NCBI GenBank assembly: GCA_020882975.1
Contig: JAHRFD010000006.1
Span: forward strand, 1-64,000
Reading direction: 5' to 3'
Length of the DNA stretch: 64,000 nt
Source of the DNA: Microcoleus sp. EPA2
GTDB taxonomy: Bacteria; Cyanobacteriota; Cyanobacteriia; Cyanobacteriales; Microcoleaceae
Shown here: positions 9,871-19,647 of the stretch, piece by piece
Layout: each line of letters begins with the position of its first letter
Numbering within the stretch: the stretch's first letter is position 1
Made by a program: the position numbers and the translations under genes
Notes under the pieces: model-generated
Told to the model about the DNA's origin: nothing
Seen by the model: only the letters and a program-made list of their open reading frames with translations
Database searches by the model: none

Positions 9871-11001
9871 ATGCGCTATCGAAGGTTTGGGAAAACGAAC
9901 TTGCCACTGTCCGTATTTTCCTTGGGAACCATGCGCTATTTGGCTTCTGAGGAAACTGCCTGCCAGACGGTACAGCAGGCTGTGTCTCTGGGCATCAATC
10001 ACATAGAAACAGCCTCTGGTTATGGTTGCAGCGAGGAATATCTCGGTGTCGCCCTGTCGGCTGGGTTGGCTGTGGATCGATCGCGCTTGCACGTCACCAC
10101 GAAAATTTCGCCAACACCCGATGCGGAGGCAATGGAACGCTCGATTGATGAGTCGCTAAAACGGCTGAATTTAGACTACCTAGACTGTCTGGCAATTCAT
10201 GGTTTAAATACTTGGGAACATTTGGCTTGGGTACAAGCAGACACAGGCTGTATGGCAAGTGTAGACAAAGCTGTTGCCGATGGCAGAATTCGGCACGTCG
10301 GCTTTTCCACTCACGGACCCTTGGAGCTAATTCTGGCCGCTATCAATACAGATTTGTTTGAATTTGTCAATCTGCATTATTACTATTTTTTTCAGCGCAA
10401 CGCCCCGGCCATTGAACTAGCCAGCCAAAAAGATCTGGGCATTTTTATTATTTCTCCTGCAGACAAAGGGGGGCAACTCTACACTCCGCCCGAAACTCTG
10501 ATAGAAATGTGTCGGCCGTTCTCACCCCTAGAGTTGAATTATCGGTTTTTATTGAGTGATACTAGGATTGGGACCTTGAGTGTGGGGGCAGCCAACCCGA
10601 TGGAATTAGAGGAACCACTCAGATGTGGCGATCGCGACTTTCCCTTGAGTGCGATCGAAATTACTGCGTTCGATCGCTTAGAATCTGTAATGGCATCCAG
10701 TCTGGGAACGAACAAATGTAGCCAGTGCTATGCCTGTTTGCCCTGCCCAGAAAACATCAACATTCCTGAAGTATTACGACTTCGCAATCTCGCTGTCGGC
10801 TGCGACATGACTGACTTTGGGAAATACCGCTACGCTATGTTTGAAAACGCTGGACATTGGTTTCCCGGAAACAAGGGCAACCGCTGTACAGATTGTGGCG
10901 ACTGTTTGCCCCGCTGTCCCGAAAAGTTAGATATTCCGGGCCTGCTGGCAGATAGTCACCAGCGACTGGGTGGCAAATGGGGCAGGCGGTTGTGGGATTA
11001 A
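9871..11001 (+). CDS. Aldo/keto reductase with C-terminal 4Fe-4S clusters
   Basis: A protein of 376 residues. The N-terminal TIM barrel begins MRYRRFGKTNLPLSVFSLG, and has the family's TSGYG-like turn (ETASGYGCSEEYLG) and a LDCLAIHGLN strand. About residues 279-360 form a ferredoxin-like tail with two cysteine clusters, CSQCYACLPCP and CTDCGDCLPRCP, enough to bind two 4Fe-4S centres. This architecture is the YccK/predicted oxidoreductase type of the aldo/keto reductase superfamily, which suggests electron transfer from Fe-S clusters rather than only NADPH. The substrate is unknown. The ATG lies immediately after a poor spacer, with no strong ribosome site. Confidence 0.88.
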   Translation: MRYRRFGKTNLPLSVFSLGTMRYLASEETACQTVQQAVSLGINHIETASGYGCSEEYLGVALSAGLAVDRSRLHVTTKISPTPDAEAMERSIDESLKRLNLDYLDCLAIHGLNTWEHLAWVQADTGCMASVDKAVADGRIRHVGFSTHGPLELILAAINTDLFEFVNLHYYYFFQRNAPAIELASQKDLGIFIISPADKGGQLYTPPETLIEMCRPFSPLELNYRFLLSDTRIGTLSVGAANPMELEEPLRCGDRDFPLSAIEITAFDRLESVMASSLGTNKCSQCYACLPCPENINIPEVLRLRNLAVGCDMTDFGKYRYAMFENAGHWFPGNKGNRCTDCGDCLPRCPEKLDIPGLLADSHQRLGGKWGRRLWD

Positions 11002-11107
11002 AAAAAAACTGGTTTTTCAAGGTAATTAAGAGCAGAATTTAAACAGTAACATTCCGATCCTCTAGATTAGGCAGCCCGCATCTACTACCGATTTAGCATC
11101 TACTCCT

Positions 11108-14100
11108 ATGGCTCAGACTCAGTTAAACAACGGTCAGTCAAATTGTCCGCAGCCAAATATCACAGAAAGTTCCGAAAAATTCACGCCAGTTGTCAGCCCT
11201 GGTGGGAATGAAAAGTTGTTTCTCACCCGCCAACAACTAATGGGACTCGTGGTTTTAGCAATCCTCTTGCCAGTGGGACTTGCAGGTGCGGCGCTGTGGA
11301 TGATATGGACAGCGGGACTTAGCCAACGGCAAAATCAAGCTAAATCAGAACTAGCTGTTAGTGAAATTAACTATAATCTCAAACTCGATCGCTGGGCTTG
11401 GAGTTTGCCAAACTTTTTTGATACTGAGTCGATCGCCCAAACAGCCATAGCTTACAATAGTGGCAAAAAATCACCATATTTGCAAAAATCTGTCAAGCAA
11501 ATTCTCGAAAATCAAGTCAAAATAGGGGAAATAGACAGTGCCTTTTTAGTAGGCAAAGATGGCAAGATAATTGTTAGCACTAATCCCCAGCAGCAGGGAA
11601 AAAAATTTAATCCTCAAAAAATAGTCGATCGAGTATTAGCGAAAAAAGAACCAATTACCATCAGCGAAATTATTGGTCAATCGGCAATACAAAAACAATT
11701 CCCAACCCGGCAGTCGGCGGGATTTAGCGCCACCAATGTCTTGGTTACTTACACCGCAATTCCCGTAAATACTCCCCAAAATCAGACAGTTATTGCTACT
11801 TTAGTTTTCGGCAAAAATCTGAGCAAAAAGCCGATGGTTGCCCCTAGGGAAAGTGTCAAGGCAATGGTCGATGGATTTTACGGTATTTATGCACCGATTA
11901 AGGAGGGCAAATATGTCTTGGTAAATGCACAAACCGTCAACAAAAATCAAGTTTTGCCAGACTTACGGTCTATGGAACAATTGCTACTAAAACCAGCACG
12001 GATGGCCGGTGGTACAGCAGTTGCCAAGGAAATCAAAATAGGCAATCAAACCTATACAGTAGCAGCAAAAACCCTAAATTCTTCAGGAAAAAACCCCCCA
12101 GTAATTTTAGTCAGGGGAATCGCCCAAACCGGGCTGGAAAATTATGGGCTGATTGTGGGATTGTGTGGGGCTTCCCTAGGGTTGCCAATGGCCTTGGCAA
12201 TGGCGATCGCCCGCCAAGCCAATGGGAGATCGCGACTGTGCGATGGGGGAACTAAAGAAACACCAGCCCCTGGGTTAATTCCTTCTCAGACCCAGGGCGG
12301 GGATAATTCGCCAGTGTTGGACGAGTTAAAATTTGATAAATTTCCCAACTTATTTCCAAAACCATTCATTTTAGAGCCTCAGTTAACAGTCGATTTTAAT
12401 TACAAAAAATTATTGATTGATAATGGGTCTAAGGCTTTTTCCCCAAAACCTTTAAGTTTCAAACAACTAGAATTACCAGTCGCTGAATCCAATTCAGACC
12501 AAAAAATATCCAGAACAGAAGAGACTAATTGCTGCTCGATCGATCTTAATCAGACTGGACAAAATTTGCAAGACTTAAACCGCCTCAACTTAGAATTGCA
12601 GCGAGAGATAGTCGATCGCGAACACACTAAAAAAGCGCTACAAAATAGCCAAGGATTACTACAAGCAATCTTAGACAACTCAACCGCAGTGATCTACATT
12701 AAGGATCTAGAAGGAAAATATCTCCTAGTCAACCGCTATTTTGAAACCTTATTTCATATCAGCCAAGAGCAAATAGCAGGTAAAACTGATTGGGATATTT
12801 TTCCCAAAGAAAAAGCGGAAACTTTGCGAGCAAACGACCTGAAAGTTCTCCAGGAGGACTCACCGTTCAGCATCGAAGAGGTTGTCCCTCAAGACGACGG
12901 ACAGCACACCTACATTTCCCTCAAATTTCCTCTCTACAACCCCCAAGGAGTTGCTTATGCAGTTGGTACAATTTCTACAGATGTGAGCGATCGAAAACTG
13001 GCAGAAGTTGCCCTAGAAAAAGCTAAAAAAGAGCTAGAAATACAAGTCGAAGAACGCACCGTATTCCTGAGACAATCCAACGAACTATTGCAGCTAGAAC
13101 TCTCAGCCAGAGTCCGTGGTTCCATCACCGTCAGACAAATGACAGCTCAAGTGGCCAGACACGCCAGAACTGTTGACGGCATTCTGGGCGCATCCCTAGA
13201 CCTAATTTTTTTAGTTAACCAATCAGGAAGGTACACTTACGTCAGTCGCACGGCGGCTCAAGCTGCTGGCTTGAATCCCAGAGAAATGATTGGTAAAAGT
13301 TGGCAACAATTGGGTTGGTCTCCCAAAATTATGGAGCAAGTTCACCGACAGTGCGACGCTGTATTTGCTACCACCATCCCCGCCAAAGGCGAAGTAATCG
13401 TCCCTACCGCAGCCTGGGGAATACGGGACTACGAGTATATTCTGAGCCCGGTTTGCGCTACCGACGGCAGCGTGGAAGCAGTGGTTGCTACCCTGCGGGA
13501 TATCACCGAACGCAAAGATGCTGAGGAAGCGTGGCAGTTGGCCAAAGAAGCGGCTGAACTGGCAAACCGCGCCAAGAGTGCATTTTTGGCAAATATGAGC
13601 CACGAGTTACGGACTCCCCTGAACGCGATTATTGGCTACAGCGATATACTGGTCGAAGATGCCCAAGAGTTAGGGAACGAACAGACTGTATCGGATTTAA
13701 ACAAAATTCGTAATGCTGGCAAACATTTGTTGCGATTAATTGACGATATTTTGGATATCTCGAAAATTGAGGCTGACAAGATGGAACTTTGTCTCGAAAG
13801 CTTCGATGTAGGTGGCTTAATTGAGGAAGTGGCGGTAACAGTCAAACCACTGATGGAGAAAAACGGTAATGTTTTGCACGTAAATATTGGCGATGGCATC
13901 GGTGCTATGCACGCTGATTTGATGAAAGTGCAGCAGGTACTACTGAATTTATTGAGCAATGCTGCTAAATTTTCGACAGCAGGCAGGATTGAACTTGATG
14001 TCACCAGAATTACCAGTGAAGCATTAAAAAATAAATATCAACCGACAGTTACTCAAATCTTAATTTTGGATTCAGACTTTTTAATTTTCCGAGTTAAAGA

Positions 14101-14329
14101 TACAGGAATTGGCATGACTAAAGAGCAGCAAGAACGACTATTTCAACCTTTTACTCAAGCGGATAATTCCACTACCCGCAAGTACGGCGGTACGGGTTTG
14201 GGACTGACTATCAGTCAGCGTTTTTGTCAGATGATGGGTGGCGATATTGAAATTGAAAGTAAAATTGGTTCCGGTTCTACTTTTAAAGTTTTTCTGCCTG
14301 CGGCTTTATTCAAGCGTCATGAATTATGA
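11108..14329 (+). CDS. Membrane PAS-domain sensor histidine kinase
   Basis: A protein of 1073 residues. A membrane helix near 40-65 and another near 344-367 enclose an extracytoplasmic sensor of about 270 residues, which is Cache-like in length. After a linker come two PAS domains (about 516-635 and 690-800), then the HisKA dimerisation helix with the phospho-acceptor in SHELRTPLN (His near 831), and a HATPase_c domain with [17 protein letters not shown] and GGTGLGL (about 940-1065). No receiver domain is fused, and no response-regulator gene adjoins it, so it is an orphan kinase. The signal is unknown. Confidence 0.92.
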   Translation: MAQTQLNNGQSNCPQPNITESSEKFTPVVSPGGNEKLFLTRQQLMGLVVLAILLPVGLAGAALWMIWTAGLSQRQNQAKSELAVSEINYNLKLDRWAWSLPNFFDTESIAQTAIAYNSGKKSPYLQKSVKQILENQVKIGEIDSAFLVGKDGKIIVSTNPQQQGKKFNPQKIVDRVLAKKEPITISEIIGQSAIQKQFPTRQSAGFSATNVLVTYTAIPVNTPQNQTVIATLVFGKNLSKKPMVAPRESVKAMVDGFYGIYAPIKEGKYVLVNAQTVNKNQVLPDLRSMEQLLLKPARMAGGTAVAKEIKIGNQTYTVAAKTLNSSGKNPPVILVRGIAQTGLENYGLIVGLCGASLGLPMALAMAIARQANGRSRLCDGGTKETPAPGLIPSQTQGGDNSPVLDELKFDKFPNLFPKPFILEPQLTVDFNYKKLLIDNGSKAFSPKPLSFKQLELPVAESNSDQKISRTEETNCCSIDLNQTGQNLQDLNRLNLELQREIVDREHTKKALQNSQGLLQAILDNSTAVIYIKDLEGKYLLVNRYFETLFHISQEQIAGKTDWDIFPKEKAETLRANDLKVLQEDSPFSIEEVVPQDDGQHTYISLKFPLYNPQGVAYAVGTISTDVSDRKLAEVALEKAKKELEIQVEERTVFLRQSNELLQLELSARVRGSITVRQMTAQVARHARTVDGILGASLDLIFLVNQSGRYTYVSRTAAQAAGLNPREMIGKSWQQLGWSPKIMEQVHRQCDAVFATTIPAKGEVIVPTAAWGIRDYEYILSPVCATDGSVEAVVATLRDITERKDAEEAWQLAKEAAELANRAKSAFLANMSHELRTPLNAIIGYSDILVEDAQELGNEQTVSDLNKIRNAGKHLLRLIDDILDISKIEADKMELCLESFDVGGLIEEVAVTVKPLMEKNGNVLHVNIGDGIGAMHADLMKVQQVLLNLLSNAAKFSTAGRIELDVTRITSEALKNKYQPTVTQILILDSDFLIFRVKDTGIGMTKEQQERLFQPFTQADNSTTRKYGGTGLGLTISQRFCQMMGGDIEIESKIGSGSTFKVFLPAALFKRHEL

Positions 14330-14370
14330 ATTTTGAAGGAATAAGGAATAAGAAATAATGTCGTTTCTGG

Positions 14371-14470
14371 TTGCATCGGAATAGTTTAACCGCAGAGAAC
14401 ACAGAGGACACAGAGTCCGAGAATAGAGAGATGAATAATTGAGATCCTACCGGATTTGATATAAGGAATA
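14371..14470. repeat. Dispersed repeat with CCGCAGAG...CACAGAG core
   Basis: ATCGGAATAGTTTAACCGC leads into CAGAG-rich sequence and ends near GATTTGATATAAGGA. A related stretch begins with ATCGGAATGATTTAACCGC at 36558 and ends with GATTTGATATCAGGA near 36650. Related CAGAG-rich runs occur at 32060-32145. It appears non-coding and probably belongs to a dispersed spacer repeat family. Confidence 0.5.
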
Positions 14471-14483
14471 AGGATTTAGGCAA

Positions 14484-14972
14484 ATGTATTATATCCCATT
14501 GAGCAAACATATTTATTTTTATATAGCTTGTTTGATTTCTCTTTCGGTATTATTGTCGCAACCACCTGCTGCACTGGGAAAACAGCCTGGTTGTCCTAGG
14601 GGTGACATTGCTAATTTGCCCTCGCCTCCACTTTCTCAAACCCAAAAGAGTGTTCCGAGTTTGTGGTTGGCTCAAAAACAATTTGGGGGACAATTACTCG
14701 ATCGCTGGTTTGTGGATTCTAATTCTCGCAATAGTTGGGTGATCCTGTTAGTCAATCGCCAGCTTTGGAGTGGATTGGATTATGTAGGCCGCTATCAATT
14801 TGTCAATCGGTTTGGGATGGCGGCCATGGAAGATGGATACAATGTTCGAGTGTGTAACCGTGAAGGTGTAGCTTTGGCTGCTTACTTCTGCGAGGGCGAT
14901 CGACTAAACTGCCACATCAATTTAGACTCTGTATCAAATTTGGGTATTCAAAGAAAGCCAAAGCTATTTTAA
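14484..14972 (+). CDS. Small exported protein of unknown function
   Basis: A protein of 162 residues with a hydrophobic segment at about 10-26 and a likely cleavage site after PPAALG, so it is probably secreted or periplasmic. The mature part includes FVDSNSRNSWVILLVNRQLWSG and NRFGMAAMEDGYNVRVCNREG, and has four cysteines. I recognise no family. The start has AAGGA 8 to 12 bases upstream. It is convergent with the GHL10-type hydrolase. Confidence 0.65.
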   Translation: MYYIPLSKHIYFYIACLISLSVLLSQPPAALGKQPGCPRGDIANLPSPPLSQTQKSVPSLWLAQKQFGGQLLDRWFVDSNSRNSWVILLVNRQLWSGLDYVGRYQFVNRFGMAAMEDGYNVRVCNREGVALAAYFCEGDRLNCHINLDSVSNLGIQRKPKLF

Positions 14973-15007
14973 ACCGAGAAACTCGATCTCATCTTGATTG
15001 GAAATTT

Positions 15008-16324
15008 TTAGTTTCTTTGAGTAGTGGGAGATGCTAAAGGTTGACTATTGTTTTTAGGCAGTTGTGGCTGATTTTTGGGTTCTGGTTTTGGTGGTGGTGG
15101 CGGCGGAAAAGTAGCGGCCCGTCTGGGTATTTGTAGAGCTGTTCGGAAGGCAGAAAATGGAAAGAAAGTTTGAAATTTTGACAGGCGATCTTCAAGAGAT
15201 TCCGGTGTTAATTCCCACAAACTTTCGTAGTAAAAAAAAGCCACACCTAAGCCGTATTCTTGGACTGCTCTCACCTGAGATTGAATTTGGTGCATGGGAA
15301 CTGGGCGATTTCTTAAACCAGTCATAATCCCAACTCCTGTGGGAATTTTTTTCTGGGTTTCTTGCATTTCTGGGCGATTTATTTTGTTAATAAACGAGGC
15401 TAAATCTGGGCGGTAAACTTGCACAATTAGCTCGTCGGCAATATCTAACCTTACCCAAGCTAGCCAATCTTGCAGGTGATGCTTGTAAGCAAATTCGTAG
15501 TAATTGGGAGAAATGGAGAAAATTGCATTGGGTTTTACTGCTTTTACAGCTTGATTTAGTTGTGACATAAATGCCGTAATTTTATTGGCTCGCCACTGCA
15601 CCCAAGCTGGATCTTGAAAATCTGTTGGAGGAGCTTTTTTGGTTTCTTTAGTATACAGTGCAACGGTGTAGGCATCGTAACCAAATTCCGATGGCAAACT
15701 CATGTGATCGTCAAATTGAATGCCATCAGCATTGTATTTAGTAGTGACTTCTAGTACGAGTTCGGTAATGAATTGCTGCACTTCTGGATGAAAAGGGTTT
15801 AACCAAACTACTTCGCCACCCGCACCGTTTGATGTCTGGGTTCCGTCTTGTTTTTGTGTTAGCCAATCGGGATTATTTAATGCTAATTCTGAGCTGGGAG
15901 GAGTCATGAAACCAAACTCAAACCAGGGAATTACTAACAATCCTTGGCGATGAGATTTCTCGATTAAATCTGCTAGCATATCTTGTCCGTCCAAGCCTCT
16001 GTACACAAAGGGTTGAATGTCTCTTTGTTGGGCGACATGACTAGGATACATCACATAGCCAGAATTCCAAATTACGGGATAAATAGTGTTGAAATTTAAT
16101 TGTTTGAGTTTGGTGACTGCATCTGCTACTTTGCGCCGATCTCTGAGGATGTCTTTGTCGTTTGTTGTCATCCAAACTCCACGGATTTCCTGACGGGGTT
16201 GCTGGGCGATCGCCGGAATCAAGTTGTTCCCCAGCAGTGCTATCATGAATGAGATGGCAAATAAAAGCGGGAGAATAGGTTTAATCGATCGCAGCCAACC
16301 GCGAGGAATGATGCGTAATATCAT
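15008..16324 (-). CDS. Exported GHL10/DUF187-type glycoside hydrolase-like protein
   Basis: A protein of 438 residues with a membrane or signal segment at about 14-35. The mature part opens with EIRGVWMTTNDKDIL and includes FNTIYPVIWNSGYVMYPS, LLVIPWFEFGFM, VVWLNPFHPEVQQF and ADGIQFDDHMSLP. This pattern is that of PF02638, the GHL10 family of TIM-barrel hydrolases with presumed acidic catalytic residues (the DD of FDDH is one candidate). A proline-rich C-terminal tail (about 405-438) may reach into the wall. The substrate is unknown; peptidoglycan or polysaccharide is likely from the family. Its start lies 23 bases from a MITE. Confidence 0.85.
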   Translation of the reverse strand: MILRIIPRGWLRSIKPILPLLFAISFMIALLGNNLIPAIAQQPRQEIRGVWMTTNDKDILRDRRKVADAVTKLKQLNFNTIYPVIWNSGYVMYPSHVAQQRDIQPFVYRGLDGQDMLADLIEKSHRQGLLVIPWFEFGFMTPPSSELALNNPDWLTQKQDGTQTSNGAGGEVVWLNPFHPEVQQFITELVLEVTTKYNADGIQFDDHMSLPSEFGYDAYTVALYTKETKKAPPTDFQDPAWVQWRANKITAFMSQLNQAVKAVKPNAIFSISPNYYEFAYKHHLQDWLAWVRLDIADELIVQVYRPDLASFINKINRPEMQETQKKIPTGVGIMTGLRNRPVPMHQIQSQVRAVQEYGLGVAFFYYESLWELTPESLEDRLSKFQTFFPFSAFRTALQIPRRAATFPPPPPPKPEPKNQPQLPKNNSQPLASPTTQRN

Positions 16325-16347
16325 AGTGTTAAGTGGTGAGTTAGCTC

Positions 16348-16636
16348 TTAGACATCTCCAAAAATGATGGTGGGATCGGCCCGAAAGCCAGCCCTTGACA
16401 GGCTTTTCTGGAGACGGTTATCGAAACACACCCTGGCATGATTTGCTAATGAAATTTAGTCGTTCTACAGTCTACAACCATTTGTGCTGATTTGCTAATT
16501 GGTTGAGTGAAATGGTCCCATCGTTTCGATGCGATCGCACTTTGGGCAACTATAATATACTTGTCCCAAAAAGGCTGTCAAGGGCTGGCTGGATGTCTAA
16601 CCCCTACTCCTAACAGAAATTCTTGGAGATGTCTAA
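16348..16636. mobile_element. MITE-like element with 13-bp perfect terminal inverted repeats
   Basis: TTAGACATCTCCA (16348-16360) is the exact reverse complement of TGGAGATGTCTAA (16624-16636). If the outer TA is the target duplication typical of IS630/Tc1-mariner elements, the true ends are GACATCTCC. Inside is a second perfect 16-bp inverted repeat, AGCCAGCCCTTGACAG (16386-16401) against CTGTCAAGGGCTGGCT (16575-16590). No transposase is encoded. The element ends 20 bases before the oxidoreductase start and may carry its promoter. It fills almost all of the 16325-16656 gap. Confidence 0.75.
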
Positions 16637-16656
16637 GATTGATACATGAAATATCC

Positions 16657-17826
16657 ATGCCACAACATTTAGTTTTAATTGGTGGCGGTCATAGTCATGC
16701 TATTGTATTGAAAATGTTCGGCATGAAACCCCTGTCGGGAGTGCATTTGACTCTGATTACCGACGTGCTATACGCACCCTATTCGGGGATGCTACCGGGA
16801 CACATTGCGGGTTTTTACAGTTATGAGGAATGTCACATCGATTTGCGTTCTCTCTGTGAATTTACTCAGTCCGAGATATTGGTCGATCGGGCGATCGCGA
16901 TCGACTTTAACAAAAATCAAGTAATTTGTCAAAATAGCCCCCCCGTTAGTTTTGACTTGCTTTCGATCGACATCGGCAGCACTCCAGCGACTTTATCCGT
17001 ACCGGGTGCTAACGAATATGCAATTCCAGCTAAACCAGTCCCGGAGTTTTTAGCTAACTGGAATCAGTTAATTACATCCCCAGGAAATTATATAAATCAA
17101 CCGTTGAATATTGCCATTGTGGGTGGTGGTGCCGGCGGGGTAGAATTAGCATTAAATATGCAATCTCGTCTGGCTCAAAAAACCGATAATTATCAGATTA
17201 ATTTGGTTCACAGCGGTGCGGAATTAATGCCACAACACAACCAAAGAGTCCGTCATCGCCTCAAAAAGATTATCATTAATCGCGGTATCAAACTGCACTT
17301 AAGGGAAAAAGTTGTGGGTATCAAAAACACCCAAAGAATTGACATAAATAAAAGTTACGAATGCCACATACCCAATTACGAAATTGCCTGTGAATCAGGC
17401 TTAAAATTAGAGGTAGAGCGGATTTTTTGGGTGACACAAGCCTCCGCAGCTAATTGGATAAAAGCATCGGGTTTAGCCACGGACTCCAACGGGTTTATCC
17501 AAGTCAATGATTACTTGCAATCAGTCTCTCACCCTCATGTATTTGCCGCTGGGGATATCTGCACGATGATTAATTATCCGCGCCCCAAAGCAGGAGTATT
17601 TGCGGTGCGCCAGGGCCCGCCTTTATTTGAAAATTTGCAGAAATTTTTGTTAGCCAAACCGCTAAAACCCTTTGCACCACAAGCCCAATATTTAGGGCTA
17701 ATTGGTACTGGGAATAAATTGGCGATCGCCTCTCGTGGCTCTTGGATGTGGGAATCCCGGCTACTCTGGTACTGGAAAGATTGGATCGATCGCCAATTTA
17801 TGCAAAAATTTAAACATAAAAATTAG
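16657..17826 (+). CDS. FAD-dependent pyridine nucleotide-disulphide oxidoreductase-like protein
   Basis: A protein of 389 residues. The N-terminus HLVLIGGGHSHAIVLKMF is a dinucleotide-binding fold of the type also found fused to selenophosphate synthase (SelD) in many bacteria. A second nucleotide site IAIVGGGAGGVELAL lies near 147-161, and HVFAAGDICTM near 295 is the FAD-binding C-terminal motif. I chose ATG 16657 because the Rossmann strand begins there. The upstream in-frame extension to 16507 lies mostly inside the MITE and is not likely to be protein. No SelD domain is attached here. It probably acts as a NAD(P)H dehydrogenase; the acceptor is unknown. Confidence 0.85.
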   Translation: MPQHLVLIGGGHSHAIVLKMFGMKPLSGVHLTLITDVLYAPYSGMLPGHIAGFYSYEECHIDLRSLCEFTQSEILVDRAIAIDFNKNQVICQNSPPVSFDLLSIDIGSTPATLSVPGANEYAIPAKPVPEFLANWNQLITSPGNYINQPLNIAIVGGGAGGVELALNMQSRLAQKTDNYQINLVHSGAELMPQHNQRVRHRLKKIIINRGIKLHLREKVVGIKNTQRIDINKSYECHIPNYEIACESGLKLEVERIFWVTQASAANWIKASGLATDSNGFIQVNDYLQSVSHPHVFAAGDICTMINYPRPKAGVFAVRQGPPLFENLQKFLLAKPLKPFAPQAQYLGLIGTGNKLAIASRGSWMWESRLLWYWKDWIDRQFMQKFKHKN

Positions 17827-17959
17827 TATTTTGGCAAAAAGGCGATCGGAGTAACTCTGCTAACCTAAAAAAATAGAAGATTCAACTAGCCGCAGATTGA
17901 AAAATAGGAGAATTCTGATTTATGATAGTAGTAACCGCAGAAAGGAGTAAAGACTAAAT

Positions 17960-18619
17960 ATGTTCAGAGAAATTGCTTTTTGGCTGATTTGGATTGCCTT
18001 TAGCACCTACGCTTTTGTATTTGCACCTCCCGACAGCCCCGAAACATTCACCTTAATTACCAATCTTTCCACCGGAAAAATAGCCGAAATTAACCCTTTA
18101 ATTGTCGCCTTGTTTAATATCATGGGTGTGTGGCCAATCATCTACAGTTGCGTCTTATTTGCTGACGGTAGAGGACAAAAAATACCAGCCTGGTTATTTG
18201 CCATTTTATCCTTTGGTGTCGGTGCATTTGCCTTATTGCCTTATTTAGCCCTACGGCAACCAAATCCCGAATTTGTTGGGAATAAAAATACTTTTTTAAA
18301 GGTATTAGACTCCCGGTTTACGGGAATTATATTAACATTAGGCGCTGCTGGTTTAGTTGCCTTTGGCTTGACAACAGGCGATTGGTCAGATTTTATTAGC
18401 CAATGGCAGACTAGCCGCTTTATTCATGTAATGAGTTTAGATTTTTGTATGCTTTCCCTGTTATTTCCGGCATTGCTGGGAGATGATATGGCGCGCCGAG
18501 GAATGCACAATAGCACAGTTTTTTGGGCGGTAACATTAGTTCCTTTGTTCGGCCCTCTAGTTTATTTGTGTACCCGCCAGTCCTTGCCGGAAAATACAGT
18601 GCAAACTGTTACAAATTAG
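17960..18619 (+). CDS. Conserved cyanobacterial-type membrane protein
   Basis: A protein of 219 residues with about six predicted membrane helices, for example AFWLIWIAFSTYAFVFAP at the N-terminus, FNIMGVWPIIYSCVLFA, and VTLVPLFGPLVYLC at the end. Short polar loops contain GDDMARRGM. It resembles DUF2834-like membrane proteins seen in cyanobacteria and plastids, but the assignment is weak. The start has GGAG about 12 bases upstream (AAAGGAGTAAAG). It lies 133 bases after the oxidoreductase gene on the same strand. Function unknown. Confidence 0.7.
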   Translation: MFREIAFWLIWIAFSTYAFVFAPPDSPETFTLITNLSTGKIAEINPLIVALFNIMGVWPIIYSCVLFADGRGQKIPAWLFAILSFGVGAFALLPYLALRQPNPEFVGNKNTFLKVLDSRFTGIILTLGAAGLVAFGLTTGDWSDFISQWQTSRFIHVMSLDFCMLSLLFPALLGDDMARRGMHNSTVFWAVTLVPLFGPLVYLCTRQSLPENTVQTVTN

Positions 18620-18670
18620 ACAGCATGACTGACAATTATCAGTTTACTTTAGGACTTTATGTCATCATAC

Positions 18671-18702
18671 TAGAAACAGGCTTTCTGGCCTGTTCCACAA
18701 CA
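18671..18702. repeat. Short palindromic spacer repeat, ACAGGCTTTCTGG core
   Basis: AACAGGC-TTTCT-GGCCTGTT forms a hairpin here, ending a few bases before the next start codon. The core ACAGGCTTTCTGG recurs at 36740 inside a short MITE. A looser form is at 3337, and the related ACAGGCTTTTCTGG lies at 16398 in the 289-bp MITE. Confidence 0.5.
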
Positions 18703-19451
18703 TGAAAAAATTTCCCATCGTTGGCATAACCACCTATAACCGCTGTCAAGCAGGCGAATATCGCTTAAATGGATCTTATATTGATGCCGTGCAAGCCGCT
18801 GGCGGCATCCCGATTTTACTACCGCCCAATCAATTAAATCCAGCTAGTATTTTTGATGTAGTAGATGGTTTAATTTTTTCCGGTGGCGGAGATATTAATC
18901 CAGAACTTTATGGCGGTACGATCGATCGCACAGTTTATGCGATCGATGCAGAACGTGATAACTTTGAACTAGCCTTAGCCAAACTAGCTTTCAAAGCTGA
19001 CATACCTGTTTTAGGAGTTTGTCGGGGAATGCAAATGCTGAATGTAGCTAGCGGTGGTAGTTTGGTGACTCACGTACCCCATGCTTACGGAGAGGAAGTG
19101 AGTCATGGAGCGGGAATTCCTCCTCGTGCGATGGAGCATAGCATTGAAATTGAACCCAATAGTCGGCTAGCAAAAATTATGGGAACAACTTCCACAACCG
19201 TTGTTTCTTGGCATCATCAAGCTGTGCGGAAAGTAACATCCGATTGGCGAATTGTAGCCGAGGCATCTGACACTTTGGTAGAAGCAATGGAGTATCAAAA
19301 TCACCCCTGGATGATTGCAATTCAATGGCACCCAGAAATGTCCCCAAAATGTTTGATAAACTCTCGAATTTTTCGGGCTTTCGTAGAAGCAGCAGCTTCA
19401 AAATTGATGAATTCCACCAAGTCAAGTTCACATCAAATCCATACATTTTGA
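18702..19451 (+). CDS. Gamma-glutamyl-gamma-aminobutyrate hydrolase-like class I amidotransferase
   Basis: A protein of 249 residues of the PuuD/peptidase C26 family. GVCRGMQMLN near residue 104 gives the nucleophile cysteine; IQWHPE near 208 gives the histidine and glutamate of the catalytic triad. GLIFSGGGDINPELYG near 60 is the family's oxyanion-side motif. It is expected to hydrolyse a gamma-glutamyl bond in polyamine or other amine catabolism. No other putrescine-pathway gene is nearby, so the substrate is open. Confidence 0.88.
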   Translation: MKKFPIVGITTYNRCQAGEYRLNGSYIDAVQAAGGIPILLPPNQLNPASIFDVVDGLIFSGGGDINPELYGGTIDRTVYAIDAERDNFELALAKLAFKADIPVLGVCRGMQMLNVASGGSLVTHVPHAYGEEVSHGAGIPPRAMEHSIEIEPNSRLAKIMGTTSTTVVSWHHQAVRKVTSDWRIVAEASDTLVEAMEYQNHPWMIAIQWHPEMSPKCLINSRIFRAFVEAAASKLMNSTKSSSHQIHTF

Positions 19452-19458
19452 TAGTCAC

Positions 19459-19647
19459 TTATTCTTGATAGTCAGTGTCTATTTCAATATCAAGGGTATC
19501 TTCATCTATTCTGATATACAGAACATTCGGGCGACAGCAAACTTGACAATCTTCAATATATGATTGCTCCATTCCCCCGCTGATATCTACAAAAGTTGTA
19601 CTAGGTTCACCACAAAAAGCACAGTAATATTCAGCCGTTGTTTGCAT
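19459..19647 (-). CDS. CPXCG-type small cysteine-rich protein
   Basis: A 62-residue protein. It has two cysteine pairs, CAFCGEP near residue 9 and CQVCCRPN near 36, followed by a strongly acidic tail (DEDTLDIEIDTD). This is the layout of the CPXCG zinc-ribbon family. It begins 17 bases inside the end of the upstream SRPBCC gene, so the two are probably translationally coupled. Function unknown. Confidence 0.8.
   Translation of the reverse strand: MQTTAEYYCAFCGEPSTTFVDISGGMEQSYIEDCQVCCRPNVLYIRIDEDTLDIEIDTDYQE

Noticed and set aside
16507-16656. Upstream extension of the FAD oxidoreductase gene
   Set aside because: Most of the extension lies inside the MITE and has no family-like sequence.
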